From JALYQB01 sp035640155 (GTDB lineage Bacteria > Actinomycetota > Actinomycetes > Mycobacteriales > Pseudonocardiaceae): a stretch of 10,058 nucleotides of DNA. A model generated the notes under the pieces. That model was not told the origin of the DNA. It did no database searches and was given only the letters and a program-made list of their open reading frames with translations. The stretch is taken from NCBI GenBank assembly GCA_035640155.1, contig DASQWR010000214.1, positions 1 through 10,058 on the forward strand, given 5' to 3'. Made by a program: the position numbers and the translations under genes. Positions 1 to 5,164 of the stretch are shown here, piece after piece; position 1 is the first letter of the stretch, and every line of letters begins with the position of its first letter.

Positions 1-2
1 AG

Positions 3-313
3 ACAACGCCGCCGTGGCTCGCCGGTCGAGTGGCGGACAACGTTGCCCTGGTCAGCGCCGAAGAGATCGGGCTGATCGACGTCGACCGGCTGTTCTGGAC
101 CTCTGACCCGGACCTGCTGAACCAGCTCAGGGACGACCCGCTCTACAACCGCCTCAACGTCGTCCAGGACGGCCGCGTGTCCTACCTGGACTACACCCAG
201 CCCCGTTCCCGGGAGCGGCGGTGACGTTCAACTCGGTGCTGAGCATCCCCTATGCGACGGACCTGGTGGTGCCGGAGCTTGAGAAGTCCACCCCGAAGTC
301 GGACGGGAACTAG
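3..313 (+). pseudogene. Iron-siderophore ABC transporter substrate-binding protein, 3' part, apparently frameshifted
   Basis: This is the C-terminal part of a periplasmic-binding-type (FecB/TroA-like) lipoprotein that would deliver ferric siderophores to an ABC importer; the gene begins before the window. Codons from position 3 read as the usual C-terminal lobe: VALVSAEEIGLIDVDRLFW, then DDPLYNRL and QDGRVSYLDYT, equivalent to the family pattern 'dPlwqrLpAVrdGrVyyld'. That frame stops at 222-224. The expected last block continues in the -1 frame from about 200 (GAAVTFNSVLSIPYATDLVV) and ends with TAG at 311-313. The coding sequence is therefore broken by one missing base, or two extra, between about 197 and 205. 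I see no slippery heptamer in the right phase, so an indel or sequencing error is likelier than programmed frameshifting. A GTG at 30 is internal, not a start. The 3' end overlaps the convergent pptT-like gene. The family call is fairly sure; the substrate is inferred. Confidence 0.72.
203..218. repeat. Short GC-rich inverted repeat at the frameshift site
   Basis: A perfect palindrome, TCCCGGGA (207-214), is extended by one G/T pair and by paired GC bases to a 16-bp near-palindrome. It lies at or just after the point where the binding-protein reading frame is lost. Hairpins like this promote polymerase slippage and sequencing compressions, so it may explain the frameshift. It could also be unremarkable high-GC sequence. 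Confidence 0.4.
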
Positions 314-971
314 GACGCTCGGGTACCGCGACCGCGGTGACCACCAACCCGTCGCGGACTACCCACCGGCCGTTGAACCCCGTCAGACGCTCGCCGTGGA
401 CCAGCGGTCCGGGCACCAACAGCCGAGCTGAGAACACCAGCTCGACGGGGTCGATGGTGATCACCGCCTGCTCGAAGCCCAACCAGTCGAGGGCCAGCGG
501 GAACCACGCCTTGTAGACCGCCTCCTTGGCGCAGAACAGGAGCCGGTCCCACCGGATCCGGCTGTCCGCGGCGGCCAGCTCCTCCAGGTGCGTGCGCTCC
601 GCGTCGAGCGCGATCAACCCGAGCACCCCCGCCGCCAGTGGCTGGTGGGGTTCGGCGTCGATGCCTATCGCGTGCACGTCCCGGTCACGGCCGACCGCCG
701 CCCCCCGGTACCCCGCGCAATGGGTCAGGCTGCCGACCACACCGGGGGGCCACAACGGCTCCCGGCGGGCTCCCGACAAGATCGGCACCGGGGCCAGGCC
801 CAGCTCCCGCAGTGCGGTTCGGGCGCAGTGACGGACCGTGGCGTACTCTCGCCGGCGTTTCTCGACCGCGCCAGCGATGGCCACCTGCTCCTCCGGCAGC
901 ACCACCACCTCGGCCGGGTCACCGAACGCCTGCGAGCAGGCGACGACGTCGGGCAGGATTCCCGCCAGCAT
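228..971 (-). CDS. pptT: 4'-phosphopantetheinyl transferase, PptT/Sfp type
   Basis: It transfers phosphopantetheine from coenzyme A to carrier domains of polyketide synthases, nonribosomal peptide synthetases and related proteins in the cytoplasm. The 247-residue product closely follows mycobacterial PptT: RRREYATVRHCARTAL (39-54), GSLTHCAGYRGA (80-91), the Mg2+-binding GIDAEPH (D105, E107), and FCAKEAVYKAWFP (146-158), whose E150 is the third acidic ligand. The ATG at 971 has no Shine-Dalgarno but sits 8 nt after a GATACT box, so the mRNA may be leaderless. PptT-type proteins usually end soon after the strand matching VVTAVAV (210-216). Here about 30 Pro/Ser-rich residues follow, encoded antisense to the binding-protein gene. 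A TAG at 312-310 lies out of frame at exactly the expected end, so the tail may come from a one-base indel. A neighbouring siderophore-uptake gene suggests a link to siderophore NRPS activation, which is inference. Confidence 0.9.
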   Translation of the reverse strand: MLAGILPDVVACSQAFGDPAEVVVLPEEQVAIAGAVEKRRREYATVRHCARTALRELGLAPVPILSGARREPLWPPGVVGSLTHCAGYRGAAVGRDRDVHAIGIDAEPHQPLAAGVLGLIALDAERTHLEELAAADSRIRWDRLLFCAKEAVYKAWFPLALDWLGFEQAVITIDPVELVFSARLLVPGPLVHGERLTGFNGRWVVRDGLVVTAVAVPERPSSRPTSGWTSQAPAPPGPSHRGCSAPS

Positions 972-979
972 CAGTCGAC

Positions 980-1009
980 AGTATCGCCACGAAGTCCCGG
1001 GCGTGTCCT
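980..1009 (-). promoter_or_regulatory. Candidate leaderless promoter of pptT
   Basis: Read on the minus strand, AGGACA (1009-1004, four matches to TTGACA) is followed by an 18-nt spacer and GATACT (985-980, four matches to TATAAT). Eight nucleotides then lead to the pptT ATG. No ribosome-binding sequence fits in that gap, so transcription probably starts at or next to the start codon, as is common in actinobacteria. This is inferred from sequence only. Confidence 0.45.
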
Positions 1010-1107
1010 GCCGGACGAAGGCAGGTCGTCTACCGCGTGCCCGGCGTGCCTGCTGGACGACACCGGGTTGGATGCCTACCGTCGCCTTGGGAACCCGGAG
1101 CTGACTA

Positions 1108-1136
1108 ACTCTGACCCTGCAGGTGAGGTTGAGAGT
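1108..1136. promoter_or_regulatory. Imperfect inverted repeat upstream of ftsZ, candidate operator
   Basis: The outer arms ACTCTGACCCT (1108-1118) and AGGTTGAGAGT (1126-1136) match as an inverted repeat at 9 of 11 positions, around a 7-nt centre that includes a CTGCAG palindrome. The repeat lies 112 bp before the ftsZ start, in the divergent gap between pptT and ftsZ. It looks like a dyad-symmetric protein-binding site rather than a terminator, having a short centre and no T tract. The binding protein is unknown. Confidence 0.4.
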
Positions 1137-1211
1137 CGAACGCGTTGCTACGTGGGGACCTGGTTCGGGGCGCACCACCGGAACCAGCAGGCGATCAGGA
1201 AGGTCCACCGC

Positions 1212-1217
1212 GATAAT
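1212..1217 (+). promoter_or_regulatory. Candidate -10 box for ftsZ (GATAAT)
   Basis: GATAAT matches five of six bases of the TATAAT consensus and stands out in GC-rich surroundings. A start point near 1224 would give a leader of about 24 nt containing the AAGGTGGAG Shine-Dalgarno at 1235-1243. I see no good -35 hexamer at 16-18 nt, so an activator-dependent or extended promoter, or chance, remains possible. The rest of the gap (972-1247) holds a 6-bp stem (1007-1012 with 1020-1025) and no convincing gene. Confidence 0.35.
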
Positions 1218-1247
1218 GGGCACACGCTCGATGGAAGGTGGAGTCCG

Positions 1248-2510
1248 ATGACGCCTCCGCACAACTACCTCGCGGTCATCAAGGTGGTCGGCATCGGTGG
1301 CGGCGGCGTCAACGCCGTCAATCGTATGATCGAGGTCGGCCTCAAGGGTGTCGAGTTCATCGCGGTGAACACCGACGCCCAGGCGCTGCTGATGTCCGAT
1401 GCAGACGTCAAGCTCGACATCGGTCGTGAGCTCACCCGGGGCCTCGGCGCCGGCGCCAACCCGGAGATCGGTCGCAAGGCCGCCGAGGACCACCGCGAGG
1501 AGGTCGAGGAGGTCCTCAAGGGGGCCGACATGGTCTTCGTCACCGCGGGCGAAGGCGGCGGCACCGGCACCGGCGGGGCGCCCGTGGTCGCGAGCATCGC
1601 CCGCAAGCTCGGCGCGCTCACCATCGGCGTGGTGACCCGGCCGTTCACCTTCGAGGGCAAGCGCCGCGGGGGGCAGGCCGAGGACGGCATCACCGAACTG
1701 CGCAACGAGTGCGACACCCTCATCGTGATCCCCAACGACCGGCTGCTGCAGCTCGGCGACGCCGGGGTGAGCCTGATGGACGCGTTCCGCTCGGCCGACG
1801 AGGTGCTGCTTTCCGGAGTACAGGGCATCACCAACCTCATCACCACCCCTGGCCTGATCAACCTGGACTTCGCCGACGTCAAGAGCGTGATGTCCGGTGC
1901 CGGCAGCGCCTTGATGGGCATCGGGTCCTCCCGCGGGGAGGGCCGGGCGGTCCAGGCCGCCGAGAAGGCGATCAACTCGCCGCTGCTGGAGGCGTCGATG
2001 GACGGCGCGCAGGGCGTGCTGCTCTCCATTGCCGGTGGTTCCGACCTGGGCCTGTTCGAGATCCACGAGGCCGCCACGCTGGTGCAAGAGGCCGCGCACG
2101 CCGAGGCCAACATCATCTTCGGTACGGTGATCGACGACTCGCTCGGCGACGAGGTGCGGGTGACGGTGATCGCAGCCGGGTTCGCCTCCGGTGGGCCGAC
2201 GCACAAGAAGCTCGACCCGGCCCCGGTCGCCTCGCGCTCCGTCGCGAGTACCCACGCCGGGCAGCTCGGCCGTGCCGATCCCCAACCGCAGCAGGTCGCC
2301 CAGCCCGGGACGGCCCAGCCCGGGGCGACCCAGCCCGGGACGGCCGCGCCGCCACTGCGGCAGGCGTCGCCCCCGCCGGCTCCTGCCGAGCGACCGCACC
2401 CCGGCAGTGTCCGGCCTCCCACCTCCCGCCTCGGCGGGATGACGCCCGGGCGCGCCATGCCGGTGACCGCCGAGGACGAGGTCGACGTGCCGCCCTTCAT
2501 GAAGCGGTGA
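1248..2510 (+). CDS. ftsZ: Cell division protein FtsZ
   Basis: FtsZ is the tubulin-like GTPase that forms the cytokinetic Z-ring on the inner membrane face. The 420-residue product carries the N-terminal VVGIGGGGVNAV (13-24), the tubulin signature GGGTGTG (103-109), the T7 loop NLDFADV with catalytic D207 and D210, and an intact C-terminal GTPase subdomain to about residue 320. A Pro/Gln-rich linker (about 322-405) follows, with a three-copy QPGTA-type repeat, and then the C-terminal peptide DEVDVPPFMKR, the docking site for SepF and other partners. The ATG at 1248 is supported by AAGGTGGAG at 1235-1243 and by the usual N terminus. An ATG at 1231 opens a six-codon mini-ORF ending in TGA at 1249-1251, overlapping this start. 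The stop overlaps the pgeF GTG. Instead of ftsQ, a divergent pptT lies upstream in the visible sequence. Confidence 0.98.
   Translation: MTPPHNYLAVIKVVGIGGGGVNAVNRMIEVGLKGVEFIAVNTDAQALLMSDADVKLDIGRELTRGLGAGANPEIGRKAAEDHREEVEEVLKGADMVFVTAGEGGGTGTGGAPVVASIARKLGALTIGVVTRPFTFEGKRRGGQAEDGITELRNECDTLIVIPNDRLLQLGDAGVSLMDAFRSADEVLLSGVQGITNLITTPGLINLDFADVKSVMSGAGSALMGIGSSRGEGRAVQAAEKAINSPLLEASMDGAQGVLLSIAGGSDLGLFEIHEAATLVQEAAHAEANIIFGTVIDDSLGDEVRVTVIAAGFASGGPTHKKLDPAPVASRSVASTHAGQLGRADPQPQQVAQPGTAQPGATQPGTAAPPLRQASPPPAPAERPHPGSVRPPTSRLGGMTPGRAMPVTAEDEVDVPPFMKR
2301..2345 (+). repeat. Three tandem 15-bp units in the FtsZ linker
   Basis: Units at 2301-2315, 2316-2330 and 2331-2345 encode QPGTA, QPGAT and QPGTA (residues 352-366). 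The first and third are identical in DNA; the middle differs at two bases. Near-identity at DNA level points to recent slippage-type duplication in the disordered linker, which tolerates length change. Confidence 0.85.
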
Positions 2511-3220
2511 ACGCCCGGATCCGGTGTGTGGTCACCACCCGCGAGGGCGGGGTGTCCACCGGGGCGTACCGATCCTTCAACCTCGGGAATCACGTGGGCG
2601 ACGAAGCCGCGGCGGTCGCCGCGAACCGGGCCCGCCTCTCCACCCGGGTCAAGCTGCCACCCGATCGGGTGGTTTGGATGGAGCAGGTGCACGGCCGCAC
2701 CGTCGAGGTGGTCGACGGACCGCGTCCCGAGGCGGTGCCGGCCACAGACGGGCTGGTCACCGACGTGCCTGACCTCGCCGTCGCGGTGCTCGTCGCGGAC
2801 TGCGTTCCGGTGCTGCTCGGCGATCCCGTGGCCGGGGTCGTCGCCGTGGTGCACGCCGGCCGGGTGGGAGCGCGGGTCGGGGTCCTCACGGCCGCACTGG
2901 CGGCGATGCGACGACTCGGCGCCGAGCCCGGCAGCGTCGAGGCGCTGCTCGGTCCCGCCGCATGCGGGCGGTGCTACGAAGTTCCCCCCGCGATGCAGTC
3001 CGAGGTCGCGCGCCACCTGCCGGGCAGCGCGACCCGCACCCGCCGCGGGACTCCCGGCTTGGACCTGCGCGCCGGGCTGCGGCAGCAACTCGCCGATGCA
3101 GGCGTCGGTCGGATCGGCGTCGACCCGCGGTGCACGATCGAGGATCCCACCCTCTACAGCTACCGGCGGGAGGGCACCACGGGGAGGCTGGCGGCGCTCA
3201 CCTGGATCGAGCCTGGATGA
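2507..3220 (+). CDS. pgeF: Peptidoglycan editing factor PgeF (YfiH/YlmD laccase-domain protein)
   Basis: It belongs to the DUF152/YfiH (Cu-oxidase_4) family of cytoplasmic metalloenzymes. Members are reported to act on purine nucleosides and, in E. coli, to keep L-Ser out of the peptidoglycan stem peptide. The three metal-ligand motifs are present: WMEQVHGRTV (H62), LVADCVPVLL (C99) and VVHAGRVG (H116). CVVTTREGGVS and FNLGNHVGD near the N terminus and GVDPRCTIEDPTLYSYRREG near the C terminus are also typical. The 237-residue length is normal. GTG at 2507 is chosen because it overlaps the ftsZ stop (GTGA) and starts right at the first conserved strand; no independent Shine-Dalgarno is visible, so translation is likely coupled to ftsZ. 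The stop overlaps the next gene's ATG. The activity in this organism is inferred from the family. Confidence 0.93.
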   Translation: MNARIRCVVTTREGGVSTGAYRSFNLGNHVGDEAAAVAANRARLSTRVKLPPDRVVWMEQVHGRTVEVVDGPRPEAVPATDGLVTDVPDLAVAVLVADCVPVLLGDPVAGVVAVVHAGRVGARVGVLTAALAAMRRLGAEPGSVEALLGPAACGRCYEVPPAMQSEVARHLPGSATRTRRGTPGLDLRAGLRQQLADAGVGRIGVDPRCTIEDPTLYSYRREGTTGRLAALTWIEPG

Positions 3221-3924
3221 GCCGCCGCGAGGAGCTCGCGGCGGCGTTGGTGGGACTGAGACGGCGCATTTGCGCCGCCTGCGCGGCCGCGAAACGCCCC
3301 GATTCCGAGGTGCGGCTGCTCGCCGTCACTAAGACCTTCCCCGCCGTCGACGTGGACCTGCTGGTCGATCTGGGCCTCGCGGAGTTCGGTGAGAGCCGTG
3401 ACCAGGAGGCGGCTTGGAAGGCCGCCGAGCTGGCGGAGCTGCGACCGGAAGCACAAATCCGGTGGGAGATGGTCGGGCGCTTGCAGCGCAACAAGGCGCG
3501 GTCGGTCGCGCGGTGGGCCGACGTGGTCCAGTCGGTGGACTCGCCGCGACTCGCCGACGCGCTGGCCCACGCCGCGGGCGAGCGGCGTGCACCCATACGG
3601 GTGCTGGTGCAGGCGAGCCTCGACGGCGACCCGGGCCGCGGTGGGTGCCCTCCGGGGGAGCTCGAGGCCCTCGCCGGGCGGGTCGCCGCCGCCGAGGGTC
3701 TGGTGCTGGCCGGCGTGATGGGCATCGCCCCACTCCGGGGTAACCCGGAGCCGGCGTTCGAGAGCCTCGCGCTCATGGCGGAGCGGCTGCGCCGCGACCA
3801 CCCTGGGGCGGTCGAGCTCTCCGCGGGCATGAGCGGCGACCTGGAGATCGCGATTGCGTACGGCTCGACATGCGTGCGTGTCGGAACCGCGCTGCTGGGC
3901 GGCCGGCCGTTAGCCTCCTCGTGA
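3217..3924 (+). CDS. YggS/YlmE family pyridoxal phosphate-binding protein (PLPBP)
   Basis: This is a cytoplasmic PLP-carrier protein with an alanine-racemase-like barrel fold that maintains vitamin B6 and amino-acid homeostasis; it commonly sits between pgeF and sepF. The 235-residue product has the PLP lysine in LLAVTKTFP (K39), GRLQRNKARSV (87-97), VQASLDGDPGRGG (131-143), LSAGMSGDLE (201-210) and the phosphate-binding end GSTCVRVGTALLG (216-228). Two usually conserved spots differ: FGES (57-60) instead of FGEN, and RWEMVGRLQ (82-90), where most members have W-H before the hydrophobic pair. Both could slightly alter PLP-site geometry. The ATG at 3217 overlaps the pgeF stop (ATGA), so the two are probably co-translated. 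A 66-bp gap with a 10-bp palindrome (3944-3953) separates it from sepF. Confidence 0.93.
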   Translation: MSRREELAAALVGLRRRICAACAAAKRPDSEVRLLAVTKTFPAVDVDLLVDLGLAEFGESRDQEAAWKAAELAELRPEAQIRWEMVGRLQRNKARSVARWADVVQSVDSPRLADALAHAAGERRAPIRVLVQASLDGDPGRGGCPPGELEALAGRVAAAEGLVLAGVMGIAPLRGNPEPAFESLALMAERLRRDHPGAVELSAGMSGDLEIAIAYGSTCVRVGTALLGGRPLASS

Positions 3925-3943
3925 CTGTGTGCGACAGTGCCGG

Positions 3944-3953
3944 CCCGATCGGG
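3944..3953. repeat. 10-bp palindrome in the yggS-sepF gap
   Basis: CCCGATCGGG is a perfect 10-bp palindrome in the short gap before sepF, 38 bp upstream of its ATG. It has no T tract, and its size is not remarkable for this GC content. It could be a weak operator half-site or nothing. Confidence 0.2.
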
Positions 3954-3990
3954 TCCGGAGCGGAGGTAGGACGACCGGAAGGGCAGGCCG

Positions 3991-4737
3991 ATGAGCATGC
4001 TGCAGAGGCTGAAGGCCTACTTCGGCATGGTCCCCGCCGAGGAGCTCGACGACTACGATCCTGACTACGAAGCCGGACATCGCGCCGGCTACGACGGCTC
4101 CGGCTACGACGGCTCCGAGTACTACGGCTCCGAGTACTACGGGTCCAACTACGAGCCAGGGCACGGCGCCGGCCACGACGGCGAGGCGATCGATGACGCC
4201 CGCGGACGGTTCTACGCCTCCGAGCGGGCGGCTACGCGCCGGCCCCGCCGGGGGGTCCGGGAGGACGGCGACGGGCGGGCCCGCTACGGCCGCGCCGACG
4301 ACGGCTACATCGAACCCGAGGTGGCGAGCATCCGCTCCGCCCACCGGCCCGGATGGCCGGCTGACGCTGCGCCCGTATGTGGCGCGCTCGCGGTGGACAC
4401 TGCCACTGCCCTGCGGGACCATGTTCGGGAACCGGCGCGGGAGCCCGTTCGGGGGCACGTCCCCTGCATCATCACGCTGCACCCCCGCACGTACAACGAG
4501 GCGCGCATCATCGGGGAACGCTACCGGGAGGGCACGCCGGTGATCATGAATCTCACCGAGATGGATGATGCGGACGCCAAGCGACTGGTGGACTTCGCCG
4601 CTGGCTTGGCCTTCGCACTGCGGGGCGCGATCGACAAGGTCACGACCAAGGTGTTCCTCCTCTCACCGACCGACGTCGCCGTCTCCGCCGCGGGCCAGCG
4701 GCGGCTCGCCGAGGACGACGTGTCCCCTCGGTCCTGA
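3991..4737 (+). CDS. sepF: Cell division protein SepF
   Basis: SepF anchors FtsZ to the cytoplasmic membrane and is the main FtsZ tether in actinobacteria, which lack FtsA. The 248-residue product starts with an amphipathic, membrane-binding helix (MSMLQRLKAYFGMVP) and has a long low-complexity linker (about 16-155) rich in Gly, Tyr, Asp and Arg. The conserved SepF core follows (about 158-232): ITLHPRTYNEARIIGE, GTPVIMNLTEMDDADAKRLV, FAAGLAFALRG and VTTKVFLLSP. This core dimerises and binds the FtsZ C-terminal peptide, which is intact in this window. GGAAGGG at 3977-3983, 7 nt before the ATG, supports the start. The linker holds four tandem pentapeptides (33-52). The core ends in a short polar tail rather than a further domain. 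Confidence 0.95.
   Translation: MSMLQRLKAYFGMVPAEELDDYDPDYEAGHRAGYDGSGYDGSEYYGSEYYGSNYEPGHGAGHDGEAIDDARGRFYASERAATRRPRRGVREDGDGRARYGRADDGYIEPEVASIRSAHRPGWPADAAPVCGALAVDTATALRDHVREPAREPVRGHVPCIITLHPRTYNEARIIGERYREGTPVIMNLTEMDDADAKRLVDFAAGLAFALRGAIDKVTTKVFLLSPTDVAVSAAGQRRLAEDDVSPRS
4087..4146 (+). repeat. Four tandem 15-bp units in the SepF linker
   Basis: Four 15-bp units encode GYDGS, GYDGS, EYYGS and EYYGS (residues 33-52). Units 1 and 2 (4087-4101, 4102-4116) are identical in DNA; units 3 and 4 (4117-4131, 4132-4146) differ from each other at one base. The pattern suggests stepwise duplication. The result is a Tyr/Gly/Asp-rich disordered segment just behind the membrane-binding helix. Confidence 0.88.
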
Positions 4738-4760
4738 CCTCGGCGATCTGGACTCAGGTA

Positions 4761-4789
4761 GCGGGACTCGTCCCCCCAGCGAGATCCGC
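4761..4789 (+). terminator. Weak hairpin between sepF and yggT
   Basis: GCGGGACTCG (4761-4770) can pair with CGAGATCCGC (4780-4789) around a 9-nt loop, with one G/T pair and one mismatch. No T tract follows and yggT starts 21 bp later. It may be a partial terminator, a processing signal or chance pairing. Confidence 0.25.
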
Positions 4790-4809
4790 CAGTGGGACCT
4801 GGCAGAGTG

Positions 4810-5100
4810 ATGGGCGTGGAGGCCGTCCAGTACGTGGGGTATTACCTGCTGTTCTTCTTCTGGCTGCTGCTCACGGCACGTATCGTGGTCGAGCTCGTCC
4901 GGTCGTTCGCGCGCAGGTGGCAGCCGACTGGGGGGGTGGCGGTCGCCCTGGAGTCGATCTACGTAGCAACGGATCCGCCGGTACGTACACTCCGTCGGGT
5001 GATACCTCCGCTGCGGATCGGCGGCGTAGCGCTGGACCTGTCGATTATGGTTTTGCTGCTCGTGGTGTTCATACTGATGCAAGTGGTGGATCCTAGGTAG
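4810..5100 (+). CDS. YggT family small membrane protein
   Basis: This 96-residue integral membrane protein belongs to the YggT family, found between sepF and divIVA in many Gram-positive bacteria. Its biochemical role is not established; related proteins have been linked to osmotic tolerance and septum or chloroplast nucleoid functions. Two hydrophobic segments are visible (about 7-25 and 73-92), separated by a basic loop (RSFARRW) and the family motif YVATDPPVRTLRRVIPPLR, followed by GGVALDLS. ATG at 4810 is chosen because it begins just before the first membrane segment. GTG codons at 4792 and 4807 are in frame alternatives. The Shine-Dalgarno is weak (GGCAGAG). The gene sits 72 bp after sepF and 64 bp before divIVA in the same direction. 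Confidence 0.9.
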   Translation: MGVEAVQYVGYYLLFFFWLLLTARIVVELVRSFARRWQPTGGVAVALESIYVATDPPVRTLRRVIPPLRIGGVALDLSIMVLLLVVFILMQVVDPR

Positions 5101-5103
5101 CAG

Positions 5104-5132
5104 TCGACGGGCACGGGCCCCAACCCTAGGGT
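5104..5132 (+). promoter_or_regulatory. Candidate divIVA promoter
   Basis: TCGACG (5104-5109, five matches to TTGACR), a 17-nt spacer and TAGGGT (5127-5132) form a good sigma-A-type actinobacterial promoter directly upstream of divIVA. The start point would be near 5139, giving a leader of about 26 nt. The -10 box lies in the perfect palindrome ACCCTAGGGT (5123-5132), followed at once by another, TGTGCACA (5132-5139), so a repressor could cover it. An independent promoter fits the high DivIVA demand of polar growers; activity is inferred. Confidence 0.5.
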
Positions 5133-5153
5133 GTGCACAACAGAGGAGTGCGT

Positions 5154-5161
5154 GAGGTGAT
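5154..5161 (+). promoter_or_regulatory. Strong Shine-Dalgarno of divIVA
   Basis: GAGGTGAT is fully complementary to the 16S rRNA anti-Shine-Dalgarno over eight bases and ends 3 nt before the ATG at 5165. It is the strongest ribosome-binding site in the window and fixes the divIVA start. Confidence 0.8.
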
Positions 5162-5164
5162 CCC

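Noticed and set aside
190..224. Programmed -1 frameshift in the binding-protein gene
   Set aside because: No X-XXY-YYZ heptamer lies in the zero frame, and this protein family has no known recoding. An indel or sequencing error is simpler.
30..224. Stand-alone 64-residue protein starting at GTG 30
   Set aside because: The conserved binding-protein sequence continues in frame upstream of 30 to the window edge, so this codon is internal.
1007..1025. Rho-independent terminator in the pptT-ftsZ gap
   Set aside because: The 6-bp stem with a 7-nt loop has no T tract on either strand and lies between divergent genes, where no transcript is expected to end.
2301..2345. CRISPR-like or satellite repeat
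   Set aside because: The 15-bp units are directly adjacent with no spacers, remain in the ftsZ reading frame and encode linker pentapeptides.
972..2399. Long minus-strand open frame continuing upstream of pptT through the ftsZ region
   Set aside because: It is antisense to FtsZ codons and reads as Gly/Arg/Val-rich, low-complexity protein with no family motifs. High GC at third codon positions commonly leaves such antisense frames open. The pptT homology begins only at 971.
1265..3088. 607-codon minus-strand open frame across ftsZ and pgeF
   Set aside because: It lies antisense to two well-supported genes and has a Ser/Pro/Arg-rich composition typical of a GC-bias shadow, with no start signal or recognisable domain.
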